Below are positions 16,765-25,701 of a stretch of 64,000 nt of DNA, one piece after another. Below the pieces are notes generated by a model. The model was given only the letters and a program-made list of their open reading frames with translations, was not told where the DNA came from and did no database searches. The position numbers and the translations under genes were made by a program. The DNA is from Amycolatopsis antarctica (GTDB lineage: Bacteria; Actinomycetota; Actinomycetes; Mycobacteriales; Pseudonocardiaceae): contig NZ_NKYE01000018.1 in assembly GCF_002262875.1 (NCBI RefSeq), positions 1-64,000 of the forward strand, in the 5' to 3' direction. The stretch's first letter is position 1; each line of letters begins with the position of its first letter.

Positions 16765-17286
16765 ATGGCGTTACCGAGTCGGTACTTTGTTGTAACTGTG
16801 AGAGGCCAGGCGCGGGTTCGGCGTGCGAGCGGGTTCGCTCGTGCTGTGCTTGTGCTGGGCGTTTTCCTGTCCTACCTGGCGATGCACGCGCTGCCGTGTA
16901 TCGGTGAACATCAGCATGTTCAGCCTGCGGCGTCGGTCGAGCCACTGGTCGTGGCCACCGACGATCACGATGTGGCCCACGGCGCCCATGAGCACGATGC
17001 GGCGCACGGCGCCGATGAGCATCCGGTCGGTGAACCGGTTCCGGCCAGCGCGCCCGGCTGCCACAGCGACCAGGACACGCCGACGGATCCGGACCATGAG
17101 GAATGCGTCGCGTTGCCGCGGACGGCGGATGCCGGTCCGGCGGCGCCGGTGGCGGCGTTCGCCCTGGTGCCGATGCTCTCGTTCGGTCTGCGCGACGCGC
17201 GTTACGCCGGTCGTGGGCGGCGGCGCCGGCGATGTCGGGGATCGATCTCTCTCACGCCGTATGCGCTCTGTGTGTTGAGGCGCTGA
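16765..17286 (+). CDS. LpqS-like exported His-rich protein
   Basis: About 173 residues: a signal-like hydrophobic segment (AVLVLGVFLSYLAMHALPC), then a His/Asp-rich stretch with repeated HxH/DH elements (about residues 55-95), a second hydrophobic segment, and a basic tail ending LCVLRR. Size, layout and the terminal motif resemble LpqS of mycobacterial copper regulons. It is followed by cysK2 and an MFS gene, the same order as lpqS-cysK2-Rv0849 in M. tuberculosis. A role in binding copper outside the membrane is inferred. The start is uncertain: no good ribosome site precedes the first ATGs. Confidence 0.6.
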   Translation: MALPSRYFVVTVRGQARVRRASGFARAVLVLGVFLSYLAMHALPCIGEHQHVQPAASVEPLVVATDDHDVAHGAHEHDAAHGADEHPVGEPVPASAPGCHSDQDTPTDPDHEECVALPRTADAGPAAPVAAFALVPMLSFGLRDARYAGRGRRRRRCRGSISLTPYALCVLRR

Positions 17287-17381
17287 CAGGTCCATCCGCT
17301 GCTGCCCTGGGGTAGTGGCGGCCCGGATCTGTCACGCCTCGTTGCGGCTTGGTGCCGCACCACAGAACAGGACATTTCTTG

Positions 17382-18473
17382 ATGCCCTCGCATGATGTGA
17401 CCCTGCCCGTACCCGCGCCCGATCCGGTCGCGCCGCAACTGGCGGCGTTCGTCGGCAACACGCCGGTGACCTGGATCGACCGCCCGTTCACCGTTGATGG
17501 CCGCGGGTTCTGGGCGAAGTTGGAAGGCCACAATCCCGGTGGCATGAAGGACCGTCCCGCGCTGCACATGGTCGCCCGGGCCCGTGAGCGCGGGGAGCTG
17601 GAGCCTGGCGGGCTGGTCGTGGAGTCGACCAGCGGCACCCTCGGGCTCGGCTTGGCGTTGGCCGGGATCGTCTACGGCCATCCGGTCGCGCTGGTCGGCG
17701 ATCCGGGGATGGAGCCGATCATCCTGCAGCTCCTGCGGGCCTACGGGACCCGCGTCGATATCGTCACCGAGCCGGATCCGGTGGGCGGTTGGCAGGAGGC
17801 GCGGCGGCAGCGGGTGGCGGAGATCGTGGCGGAGAATTCGGGTGCGTTCTGCCCGGATCAGTACAACAACCCGGACAACGTCGAGGCCTACCGCCCGCTG
17901 GCCACGGAGCTGGCAAAGCAGCTCGAGCACATCGACACCCTGGTCTGCTCGGTGGGCACTGGCGGCCATTCGGCCGGCGTGTCTCGCGTGCTGCGGCAGC
18001 GGTTTCCGCGGATGCGGCTGATCGGCGTCGACACGGTCGGCTCGACGATTTTCGGGCAGCCTGCCCGCAAGCGGCTGATGCGTGGGCTGGGATCCAGTAT
18101 CTATCCGGGAAATGTCGATTACGGCGCGTTCGACGAGGTGCACTGGGTGAGTGCGGCGGAGTCGGTGACCACCTGCCGGCGGCTGGCTGCCGCCCAGTAC
18201 ACCTCCGGTGGGTGGAGTGTCGGCGCGGTCGCTCTGGTCGCCGGGTGGGCCGCCCGTCACGAGCCGTTGGGTGCTCGGATCGCGGCGATCTTCCCGGACG
18301 GCCCGCAACGCTATTTCGACACCGTGTACAACGACGAGTTCTGTGCCGAGCACGGCCTTTTGGGCGCCGCGATGCCAGACGAGCCCGACGTCATCGACGA
18401 TCCGCTGCACCATGAAGTGACCCGCTGGTCCCGGTGCACGGACGTGGCCGCCCCGGCGGGGGTGGCGCGGTGA
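17382..18473 (+). CDS. cysK2: PLP-dependent cysteine synthase-like protein, CysK2-like
   Basis: 363 residues of fold-type II PLP enzymes. The PLP lysine sits in LEGHNPGGMKDRPA, the substrate loop is VESTSGTLGLGLA, and the phosphate-binding loop is CSVGTGGHSAG. In M. tuberculosis CysK2 makes S-sulfocysteine from O-phosphoserine and thiosulfate, and it belongs to the copper-responsive unit with LpqS and an MFS exporter, as here. Identity with CysK2 rests on this synteny plus motif likeness; generic cysteine synthase is the alternative. The stop overlaps the next start (GTGA). Confidence 0.82.
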   Translation: MPSHDVTLPVPAPDPVAPQLAAFVGNTPVTWIDRPFTVDGRGFWAKLEGHNPGGMKDRPALHMVARARERGELEPGGLVVESTSGTLGLGLALAGIVYGHPVALVGDPGMEPIILQLLRAYGTRVDIVTEPDPVGGWQEARRQRVAEIVAENSGAFCPDQYNNPDNVEAYRPLATELAKQLEHIDTLVCSVGTGGHSAGVSRVLRQRFPRMRLIGVDTVGSTIFGQPARKRLMRGLGSSIYPGNVDYGAFDEVHWVSAAESVTTCRRLAAAQYTSGGWSVGAVALVAGWAARHEPLGARIAAIFPDGPQRYFDTVYNDEFCAEHGLLGAAMPDEPDVIDDPLHHEVTRWSRCTDVAAPAGVAR

Positions 18474-19753
18474 GCGGGGTGCTGACGCAGTTCCGATCGT
18501 TCGACCGCCCGGTGCAGTTGTTAGCGCTTAACCAGTTCACCATCAACATCGGCTTCTACATGCTGATGCCGTATCTGGCCGCGCACCTCTCGCTGGGTCT
18601 CGGGCTGGCCGGGTGGCTGGTCGGGTTGATCCTCGGGGTCCGGAATTTCTCCCAGCAGGGCATGTTCCTGCTCGGCGGGGCGCTGGCCGACCGGTTCGGC
18701 TACAAGCCGCTGATCGTGGCCGGATGCGCGTTGCGGACCGGCGGGTTCGCCATGCTCGGGCTGGTCGACACGGTGCCCGCGTTGGTGATCGCCTCGGCCG
18801 CGACGGGGTTCGCCGGGGCGTTGTTCAACCCGGCGGTGCGGGCGTATGTGGCCAAGGACGCCGGGGAGCGCCGGGTCGAGGCGTTCGCCCTGTTCAACGT
18901 GTTCTACCAGTCCGGGATTCTTCTTGGTCCGCTGATCGGGCTCGCGCTGACCGGTATCGCGTTCCAGGTGACCTGTCTGGTCGCGGCCGTGGTGTTCGCC
19001 GGGCTGACTGTGCTGCAGATCCGCGCACTGCCCGCCCGTAGCGATGCCGAGCACACCGAGGCCGCCCGGTCGTCGACCGGAGGCTGGAAGACGGCGCTGC
19101 GCAACCGGCGGTTCCTCGCGTTCTCCGCGGCGATGATCGGCTCCTATGTGATGTCGTTCCAGGTGTATTTGGCGCTGCCGCTGGAAACCCGGCGGCTGGC
19201 GCCGTCTGACACGATCGGCACCATCGAGGTCGGGGTGTTGTTCGCGGTGTCCGGGCTGATCGCGATCGCGGGGCAGTTGAAGATCACCGCGTGGTGCCGT
19301 CGGCGGTGGTCGCACGGGCGCTGCCTGGTGGTCGGGTTGACGTTGATGGGCTCGGCGTTCGTCGCACCGTTGCTGACCGCCGCGGCGGGGCCGGGCGAGT
19401 CGTGGTCGTGGAGTGCGGCGTGGACGTTCGTGCCGCTGCTGGTGTCGATCAGCCTGCTGACCCTGGGCACGGTGGTGGTGTTTCCGTTCGAGATGGACAC
19501 CATCGTTTCGTTGTCCGGAAACCGTCTGGTGGCAACGCATTACGGGCTCTACAACACGATCTGCGGTATCGGGATCGCGGTCGGCAACCTGGCCACCGGG
19601 TCCGCGCTCGATCTGGCCCGGGACGCCGGGGTGCCGTGGTTGCCGTGGGTGGTGCTGATCGGGGTCGGCGCGTTGTGCGCGAGCGCGATCCACGCGCTGG
19701 GCCGCTCAGGGCGGCTCGAACCGGCGGCTGCCCCGGCCCTGGCGACCACGTGA
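18470..19753 (+). CDS. MFS transporter of the CysK2 unit (Rv0849-like)
   Basis: 427 residues, 12 predicted helices. The loop 2-3 motif is GGALADRFGYKPLI (MFS motif A), and an RNRR basic loop splits two six-helix halves. GTG 18470 overlaps the cysK2 stop. The order lpqS-like/cysK2/MFS matches the M. tuberculosis copper-induced cluster, so it may export a sulfur compound or metal conjugate. The substrate is unknown. Confidence 0.85.
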   Translation: MSGVLTQFRSFDRPVQLLALNQFTINIGFYMLMPYLAAHLSLGLGLAGWLVGLILGVRNFSQQGMFLLGGALADRFGYKPLIVAGCALRTGGFAMLGLVDTVPALVIASAATGFAGALFNPAVRAYVAKDAGERRVEAFALFNVFYQSGILLGPLIGLALTGIAFQVTCLVAAVVFAGLTVLQIRALPARSDAEHTEAARSSTGGWKTALRNRRFLAFSAAMIGSYVMSFQVYLALPLETRRLAPSDTIGTIEVGVLFAVSGLIAIAGQLKITAWCRRRWSHGRCLVVGLTLMGSAFVAPLLTAAAGPGESWSWSAAWTFVPLLVSISLLTLGTVVVFPFEMDTIVSLSGNRLVATHYGLYNTICGIGIAVGNLATGSALDLARDAGVPWLPWVVLIGVGALCASAIHALGRSGRLEPAAAPALATT

Positions 19754-19790
19754 GCGAGTGCGGCCGCCGGGACGCCACTACGGTGGAAGC

Positions 19791-20180
19791 ATGAGCGGCA
19801 AGGCTCGGGGCGGATTCGCGCGATGGCTGCTGTTGTGCGCCGTCGCGCTGGGCGTGGTGGCCATGCACCACGTCGGCGCCGAACCCGGCCACCCGCCCAC
19901 GGGCCACCACAGTGCCGCGGTCTCGGTGGCGGAGCATCCGTCGATGCTGCCGCTCGCCGACGAACCGATGCCTCATGGCGGCGGGCACGACCTCGGGCAC
20001 CTGTGCCTGGCCATCCTCGGCGCCGCGGCCGGGGTGGCCCTGGCCCTGCTGCTCGTCTACGCCCACCGCGGCCAGGCGCGGGAACTGCGGCGCGGCATCG
20101 GGGCGTGGGCCGCGGCGCGCGGCCCGCCGCCCACACCTGGACGGCACATTCTGCTCACCTCGTGCGTACTTCGGCAGTGA
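19791..20180 (+). CDS. DUF6153-like small membrane protein
   Basis: 129 residues: N-terminal hydrophobic helix (WLLLCAVALGVVAMHHVG), a His-rich extracytoplasmic loop (GHPPTGHHS, MPHGGGHDLGH), a second helix (LCLAILGAAAGVALALLLVY) and a tail ending LTSCVLRQ. The helix-His loop-helix plan and LxVLR end are shared with the LpqS-like proteins at 16765 and 38346. Metal binding through the His loop is an inference. It lies between the MFS gene and the DUF305 lipoprotein and probably shares their transcript. Confidence 0.7.
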   Translation: MSGKARGGFARWLLLCAVALGVVAMHHVGAEPGHPPTGHHSAAVSVAEHPSMLPLADEPMPHGGGHDLGHLCLAILGAAAGVALALLLVYAHRGQARELRRGIGAWAAARGPPPTPGRHILLTSCVLRQ

Positions 20181-20258
20181 TCACCACCCGCGTCGCCAAC
20201 CCGTTGGCACGCATGGCAATGACGTGATCACACCGACCCACGAACTCGAGGAATTCCC

Positions 20259-20879
20259 ATGAGGACAATGAAAATGATCGGCTTCGCCGTGTCCGCGGTG
20301 GCGCTGAGCGCGGCCCTGGCCGCGTGTGGCGGCGAGGAATCGCAGCACCACCCCGAAACTCCCGCTCCGTCCAGTGCGGCTCCGGCCGCGCCGGCTCCGG
20401 CGCAAGGGCAGTCGAATCAGGCGGACATCACCTTCGCCCAGCAGATGATCCCGCACCACCAGCAAGCGGTCGAGATGGCGAAGCTGGTCGCCGGGCGCAC
20501 TAGCAATCAGCAGGTGATCGACCTGGCCGCGCAGATCCAGCAGGCCCAGGACCCGGAGATCCAGACCATGACGGCGTGGCTTCAGCAGTGGGGCGCCCCT
20601 GTTCTTGCCCCGATGCCGGGGATGGACCACAGCGGTCACGGCTCGATGCCGGGGATGATGTCCGCCGAGGACATGGGCAAGCTCGAACAGTCCAAGGACA
20701 CGGCGTTCGACACGATGTGGCTGACGATGATGGTCGACCACCACCAGGGCGCGATCGACATGGCCACCACCGAGCAGCAGCAGGGCGCCAGCGCCGAGGC
20801 CAAGCAGCTCGCCGGCCAGATCATCACCGCACAACAGGCGGAGATCGCCACGATGAACGGTCTGCTCAACAAGAAGTAG
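20259..20879 (+). CDS. DUF305 lipoprotein (copper-associated)
   Basis: 206 residues. A lipoprotein signal with lipobox LAAC (Cys about residue 23) is followed by a Pro/Ala linker and two DUF305 repeats, each with an HH pair: FAQQMIPHHQQAVEMA and MMVDHHQGAIDMA. Met/His-rich PMPGMDHSGHGSMPGMM lies between. DUF305 proteins accompany copper and silver resistance genes and the His/Met pattern suits Cu(I) binding. GAGGA precedes ATG 20259. A strong hairpin follows. Confidence 0.9.
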   Translation: MRTMKMIGFAVSAVALSAALAACGGEESQHHPETPAPSSAAPAAPAPAQGQSNQADITFAQQMIPHHQQAVEMAKLVAGRTSNQQVIDLAAQIQQAQDPEIQTMTAWLQQWGAPVLAPMPGMDHSGHGSMPGMMSAEDMGKLEQSKDTAFDTMWLTMMVDHHQGAIDMATTEQQQGASAEAKQLAGQIITAQQAEIATMNGLLNKK

Positions 20880-20887
20880 CCCGTCGG

Positions 20888-20927
20888 CACGGTGTGAGGT
20901 GCACTGCACACCGCACCTCACACCGTG
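20888..20927 (+). terminator. Strong hairpin terminator
   Basis: A 15-bp perfect stem, CACGGTGTGAGGTGC with GCACCTCACACCGTG, around a 10-base loop, 9 bases after the DUF305 stop. No clear U run follows, as is common in actinobacteria. Confidence 0.75.
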
Positions 20928-21241
20928 TCGCCCGCCCTCCTGTCCTGTGTGGACAGTGAGCTGGGTTTGTCCCACCTACGCCACGATTTCTTCCTGGCGC
21001 TGGGAATGGGGACGTTGCCGAGTCGGGTAATCAGAAACGAGGCCACGGCCAGCAGTGTCTGCGAGCGAGTTCCCCGCAGCCAAGCTCTCGATCGATCGTG
21101 AAGGTCACACGCCGGTCGCCGAGCGACTAACAACGATAGTACTATCTCGATAGTGGACAGAGAGGGCCGAGCTGCCTAGTGTGGCAGCGGGCCTGCGGGG
21201 CGGTCCGCAGAGTTGTTGACCTACAAGGAGATGCAGCACAC
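20928..21241. other. Intergenic region with a BlaI-type operator
   Basis: No gene recognised. GATAGTACTATC (21135-21146, perfect palindrome) plus another GATAGT at 21149 form repeated half-sites. The core TAGTACTA recurs at 23526-23533, after the M56 gene. Since a BlaI-derived domain is encoded next, these are candidate BlaI operators. Confidence 0.45.
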
Positions 21242-22555
21242 GTGAGACCGCACCGGTTCCGCAGGACAGCAGTGGCCGCCGCCATGTCGGCGCTCGTGGT
21301 GACGCTCGCGCCGCCGACGATGGCCCAGCCCGCCGACCCGGACACCTCGGACGCGCGTGAGCGCTACGAGGAACTGGGCGTGCAGGCCGCCACGACCGAG
21401 GAAGACCTCTCCGAAGCCGAAGGACTGTTGGAGGTCAAGCAGCGCGAACGCGAGTCCTCCGACGCCGACCTGGCCGCCGCGACTCAGACCGCCGACGAGG
21501 CAGGCGTGCAGCAGCAGCAGTTTCAGGGTGCGGTGGACCAGTTCACCTCGGCCTCGTTTCGCGGTGCCCGGCTGGAGCCGATGAGTGCCGCGCTGCTGAG
21601 TAGTTCGCCGCAGAACTTCCTGGAGCGGATGTCGGCGCTCAACGTGATCGCCGGTTCGAACGCCGAGGCGATGGACGCCTACCGCGACACCGCCGCGCAA
21701 GCCAGCGCCGGACGCACTAACGCCGCGGCGGCGCAGCAACGCGCCCAGACCGCGGCAGCCGAGGCCGAAGCTCTCGTGGCCCAGGTCAGGACCCGCAAGC
21801 AGGACCTCTCCGGGCAGATCGCGCAGGTCCGCGGTGCGCTGGCGGACCTACCGGCCGCGGACAAGGCGGAGATCGGACAGGTGCAGGACAACGGCTCCTA
21901 TCTGGGCCCGCCCGGCGCGGCCAACGACGCCTTGCAGGCCGCGCTGTCCAAACGCGGCGCCGAGTACGAATGGGCTGCCACCGGGCCCAATGAGTTCGAC
22001 TGCTCCGGCCTCACGTCCTGGGCCTACAAGCAGGCCGGGATCGCCATCCCGCGCACCAGCCGCCAGCAGTACACCGCGGGCAAGGCTGTGTCGCTGGACG
22101 CTCTGCAGCCGGGTGACCTGCTGTTCTACGACGACGGCACCGGCGATCCCGGGGCGATCCATCACGTCGGCATGTTCGTCGGCGCGGGCAAGATGGTCGA
22201 CGCCCCCACCGAAGGCCAGCTCGTCGACGTCCGGTCGATGCGCGGCGACGAGCCGATGCGCGTGCGCGACGTGCTCGGCGATCTCAACACCCGTCGGGAT
22301 CTGGCCTACACCACGGTGATGACGGTGCTGGACAACCTGCACCGCAAGGCGTGGGTGGCCCGCGACCGCGACGGGCGCGCCTACCGCTATTGGCCCCTCG
22401 TCGGCCGCCAGGAAGCCGCGGCCCACGCGTTGCGCCGCGTGCTGGACTCGACCGGCGACCCGGAGGGCGTGCTGCTGCATTTCGCCCAGACCGCGTCGGA
22501 GGCCGAGTCCGACATCCTCCGCAAGGCGCTGCGCCGGAAACCGCGGAAACGATGA
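21242..22555 (+). CDS. NlpC/P60 cell-wall peptidase fused to a truncated BlaI-type repressor
   Basis: 437 residues in one uninterrupted frame. Signal peptide (residues 1-33, ending MAQPADP), coiled coil (about 40-220), then an NlpC/P60 domain with catalytic Cys in NEFDCSGLTSWAY (about 253) and His in AIHHVGMFVG. From about residue 338 the protein becomes BlaI/MecI/CopY: MRVRDVLGDLNTRRDLAYTT, VMTVLDNLHRKAWVARDRDG and RAYRYWP, then the dimerisation helices. Only BlaI helix 1 (about 25-30 residues) is missing. A deletion between adjacent nlpC and blaI genes is the simplest origin. GTG 21242 lies behind AAGGAG. The stop overlaps the M56 start (ATGA). Confidence 0.85.
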   Translation: MRPHRFRRTAVAAAMSALVVTLAPPTMAQPADPDTSDARERYEELGVQAATTEEDLSEAEGLLEVKQRERESSDADLAAATQTADEAGVQQQQFQGAVDQFTSASFRGARLEPMSAALLSSSPQNFLERMSALNVIAGSNAEAMDAYRDTAAQASAGRTNAAAAQQRAQTAAAEAEALVAQVRTRKQDLSGQIAQVRGALADLPAADKAEIGQVQDNGSYLGPPGAANDALQAALSKRGAEYEWAATGPNEFDCSGLTSWAYKQAGIAIPRTSRQQYTAGKAVSLDALQPGDLLFYDDGTGDPGAIHHVGMFVGAGKMVDAPTEGQLVDVRSMRGDEPMRVRDVLGDLNTRRDLAYTTVMTVLDNLHRKAWVARDRDGRAYRYWPLVGRQEAAAHALRRVLDSTGDPEGVLLHFAQTASEAESDILRKALRRKPRKR

Positions 22556-23487
22556 TCCTGGCCGCCGCGCTGCTGCTCGGGGCCCTGCTGACCGGCTGCG
22601 GCGCCCCGGTCCTGCTGCGCCGGCTGACCGCGTCCCGGGTCGATCCCGCGGTCGCGATCGCGCTGTGGCTGGTCACGATGACCGGCGTGCTGCTCGGTGC
22701 CGTCGCGAGCCTGACGCTGCTGGTGTGGCCCGGGCACGGCCCGGCGGACGCCATCACCGCCTGGGTGCATCGATGCTGGACGGCACTGAGCCACGACGGA
22801 ATCCCGCACCTGGACCCGCTGGTGGCCACCGCCAGCACGGGCGTCGCGCTCGCCGTGGCCGTCCGCATGGCCCGGGCGGGGGTGCGGCGCGGGCGACGGA
22901 AGGCTGCGCTGCGCCGCCAGCACGACCAGGCCCTGCTGCTGACCCAGCCCGACACCACCGGAGCCGCCCCGACACTGTGGCTCGACCACGACACCCCGCT
23001 GGCGTACAGCCTGCACGGCCACGGCGGACTGGTGGTCGCCACCCGCGGACTGACCGAGCAGCTCACCAAGCCGCAGGTGCAGGCCGTGCTCGCCCACGAA
23101 CGAGCCCACCTGCGCGGACGCCACCACCAGCTCGTCGGCATCGTCGACCTGGCCGCCAAAGCGCTACGGATCCTGCCGCTGATGCGCCACGCCGCCGGCG
23201 CGATCCGCGTCCTGGTCGAACTCGCCGCGGACCGGGCCGCCGTCGCCGCATGCGGGGCCGCACCGGTCCGCGAAGCGGTCCGGGCACTCACCTCCCCGCT
23301 CGCCCCGACCCGAGCCCTGGCGATGTCCGGCGCAGACACCGCCGTGCGCCTGCGCCGACTCGACCGCCCCCGCGCCTCGCGCCGGTCGGCATTCGCCGTC
23401 GCGGGGGCCGGCGCCGGCGCGCTGCTGATTCCCCTCACCCTCACCACGGGACTGCTCGCCGCCGCCGGCGTCCTGTTGTGCGCGTGA
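22552..23487 (+). CDS. M56-family (BlaR1-like) membrane metalloprotease
   Basis: 311 residues. Four or five hydrophobic helices surround a cytosolic zinc-protease site AHERAHLRGRHH (HExxH-like HERAH) and a following ELAADRAAV that supplies the third ligand. There is no C-terminal penicillin-sensor domain, as in many actinobacterial M56 proteins paired with BlaI. Such proteases cleave or inactivate BlaI upon a signal. Its start overlaps the fused nlpC-blaI gene, so the repressor-protease coupling is retained even though the repressor is truncated. Confidence 0.88.
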   Translation: MILAAALLLGALLTGCGAPVLLRRLTASRVDPAVAIALWLVTMTGVLLGAVASLTLLVWPGHGPADAITAWVHRCWTALSHDGIPHLDPLVATASTGVALAVAVRMARAGVRRGRRKAALRRQHDQALLLTQPDTTGAAPTLWLDHDTPLAYSLHGHGGLVVATRGLTEQLTKPQVQAVLAHERAHLRGRHHQLVGIVDLAAKALRILPLMRHAAGAIRVLVELAADRAAVAACGAAPVREAVRALTSPLAPTRALAMSGADTAVRLRRLDRPRASRRSAFAVAGAGAGALLIPLTLTTGLLAAAGVLLCA

Positions 23488-23607
23488 TACCAACCACGCG
23501 TCGCCAAATCTGATACTAAGGTCGCTAGTACTAGGCCCTTAGTGGTTACCGTCGTGAGTGTGTGACTGCCCCCCCAGAAACGTGCACTCGTCCACCACTT
23601 GCACGCG

Positions 23608-23624
23608 ATACCCCTAGGGGGTAT
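23608..23624. promoter_or_regulatory. CsoR/RicR-type copper operator (site 1)
   Basis: ATACCCCTAGGGGGTAT, almost perfectly symmetric, 48 bp before the DUF4396 start. It is the best of six 17-bp ATACCC..GTAT sites in the window. Confidence 0.75.
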
Positions 23625-23672
23625 AAATCTGGGCGGGGACTATTCGCCCCGATCCGCAGCAGAGGAGCAGCC

Positions 23673-24176
23673 GTGTCCGAGTCAGCGCAGCACCACGATC
23701 CCCACCAGGACGAGCACGCCGAACATCAGCACGGCGGCGGCGCGAGCTGGTCGATGGCCTCCTCGGCGACGCTGCACTGCCTGACCGGTTGTGCCATCGG
23801 CGAAGTACTCGGCATGGTCATCGGCACCGCGCTCGGCTGGGGCAACGTCGCGACGATCATCCTGGCCGTCGCACTGGCGTTCGTCTTCGGCTACGCGCTG
23901 ACGATGCGCGGCGTGCTGCGGGCGGGCGTGGACTTCAAGCAGGCGGTGAAGGTGGCGCTCGCGGCGGACACGGTGTCGATCCTGGTGATGGAGATCGTGG
24001 ACAACGCGGTGATGGTCGCCGTGCCCGGCGCGATGGAGGCCGGTTTGGCCAACTGGGTGTTCTGGGCGGCCCTGGCGTTCGCGCTGGCGGTGGCCTTCGT
24101 GCTCACCGTGCCGGTCAACAAGTGGATGATCGGCCGCGGTCTCGGCCACGCCGTCGTCCACCAGTACCACCACTGA
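23673..24176 (+). CDS. DUF4396 membrane protein with His-rich N-terminus
   Basis: 167 residues from GTG 23673, with GAGGAG upstream. The N-terminus is His-rich (QHHDPHQDEHAEHQHG), followed by four hydrophobic helices; LHCLTGCAIGEVLGMVIG and VDNAVMVAVPGAME are typical of DUF4396. The C-terminus ends HQYHH. These proteins occur near copper genes and the strong CsoR-type operator upstream supports copper induction. A transport role is likely but unproved. Confidence 0.88.
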   Translation: MSESAQHHDPHQDEHAEHQHGGGASWSMASSATLHCLTGCAIGEVLGMVIGTALGWGNVATIILAVALAFVFGYALTMRGVLRAGVDFKQAVKVALAADTVSILVMEIVDNAVMVAVPGAMEAGLANWVFWAALAFALAVAFVLTVPVNKWMIGRGLGHAVVHQYHH

Positions 24177-24185
24177 GGCGATGTG

Positions 24186-24980
24186 GTGACCGAGTTCAGC
24201 TATCACGGCGGCGACGGCTGCCGGTTGCACGCGATTCGGTGCGGCGCGGGGCCCGCCGTCGTGCTTATGCACGGCGGCGGGCCCGACCACCACAGCCTGC
24301 TGCCGCTGGCCGAACGGCTCGCCGACCGCTACACCGTCGTGCTGCCGGACGTGCGGGGGTTCGGCCGATCGGTGTGCCGTGACCCCGCCGCGTACACCTG
24401 GGCCCGCTACAGCGCCGACGTCACCGCGCTGCTCGACCATTTGGGACTGGCCTCGGCCGTAGTCGGCGGCACCGGGCTGGGCGGGACGATCGCCCTGCGC
24501 ACCGCCCTCGAACACCCCGATCGGGTCTGCGCCGCGGTGCTGATCAGCGTGGAGGACATCGAGGACGACGAGGCCAAAGCGGCGGAGACGGCGCTGTTCG
24601 ACGAGTTCGCGGCCCGGGTCCGCACCGAGGGCATCGAGGCTGGGTGGGCGCCGATCCTGCCCGGCCTGGCCCCGGTGATCGGCACGCTCGTGCGCGAGGC
24701 GATCCCGCGCGCGGATCCCGCGAGTATCGCCGCGTTCGCGGCCATCGGCCACGACCGCGCGTTCCGCAGCGTGCACGATCTCGCCGAAGTCGCCGCGCCC
24801 ACCCTGGTCATTCCCGGCAGCGACCCGCGCCACCCCACCGCGTTGGCCGACGACCTCGCCCGCACCCTGCCGCGCGGACAGCTGGCAACGGCCCGGGTCT
24901 CACCCGGGCTGCGCACTGCTGAGGACCTTGCCGACGCCGTCGCACCGGCGATCCGGGACTTCCTCAACGACATCGACTGA
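24186..24980 (+). CDS. Alpha/beta-hydrolase-fold protein without the usual nucleophile
   Basis: 264 residues with the alpha/beta-hydrolase plan: oxyanion segment VVLMHGGGPDHHS, PDVRGFGRS and the nucleophile elbow VVGGTGLGGTIAL. In active members the elbow is GxSxG; here the Ser position is Gly (G-T-G-L-G), so classical esterase chemistry seems lost. PTLVIPGSDPRHP keeps the region of the acid residue. It follows DUF4396 by a few bases (GTG 24186) and is likely in the same copper-induced transcript. Possible pseudoenzyme. Confidence 0.8.
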   Translation: MTEFSYHGGDGCRLHAIRCGAGPAVVLMHGGGPDHHSLLPLAERLADRYTVVLPDVRGFGRSVCRDPAAYTWARYSADVTALLDHLGLASAVVGGTGLGGTIALRTALEHPDRVCAAVLISVEDIEDDEAKAAETALFDEFAARVRTEGIEAGWAPILPGLAPVIGTLVREAIPRADPASIAAFAAIGHDRAFRSVHDLAEVAAPTLVIPGSDPRHPTALADDLARTLPRGQLATARVSPGLRTAEDLADAVAPAIRDFLNDID

Positions 24981-25065
24981 TACCGCGGTCGAGCGAGGGC
25001 CGGACCAGCCGGTCACCGGTCGACCTGATCCAGTGCCACAGCCAACCTGTCACGGGAGCCGACAC

Positions 25066-25694
25066 ATGGGAGTCATCGCCCGCCAGTTCAGCCGCCCCAC
25101 CGGCCCGATCGGTCACGTCGTCGGCCGGTTCATGGCCCGCAAGAACGGTGGATTCAACCGCTGGCTGGTCGACTAGCTCCGGCACGGCGTACCCGCGCCG
25201 ACGCAGGTGGTCGAACTGGGTAGCGGGCCCGGGGTCGGGCTCCAGGCGCTGCTGACCGCGTTCCCTGACGCGCACATCTCCGGCGTCGACCCGTCCGACA
25301 CGCTCGCCCGGCACGCCGCACGGCGCAACCGGCACGCGATCAGGCGAGGACGACTGCGGCTGGTGGTCGGCGAACTCGCGGACCTGCCCGCGTCTCCCGC
25401 GGTCGATCTCGTCGTCGGCGTGCATCTGCTGTATTTCCTTCCCGACCTCGAACGTGCCTTGTCCACCATCGCCACTTTGCTTGCGCCACAAGGACATCTC
25501 GCGCTCGGCTACCAGCTGCGCCAGCACATGCCGGCCGCCGGGCGACGCGACTTCGCCCGAGCGGGCCACACCCTATTCGACTCCGACGACGACGTCGATC
25601 GTCTCGTGCGATCGGCCGGACTGCGGACCGAACACGTCCGGGTCATGGGTACCGACACGAATCCGGGCGGGCGGCTCTGCTCGCGTCCCGCTAG
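25066..25694 (+). pseudogene. Class I SAM methyltransferase, broken by a nonsense codon and a frameshift
   Basis: ATG 25066 starts an N-terminus (PTGPIGHVVGRFMARKNGGF) that ends at an in-frame TAG (25174-25176). The same frame then continues with motif I VVELGSGPGVGLQALL, VDLVVGVHLLYFLPD and LAPQGHLALGYQ. One GAG-to-TAG change explains the stop. Near 25675 one missing C displaces the natural end GGRLLLASR (stop 25692-25694). Reading through instead gives a spurious frame to 26520, antisense to the next genes. Two independent lesions argue for a real pseudogene. Confidence 0.8.
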
Positions 25695-25701
25695 CCGGGG
25701 A

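Noticed and set aside
17202..18413. 403-codon minus-strand frame
   Set aside because: Antisense of the CysK2-like gene, which has clear PLP motifs on the other strand.
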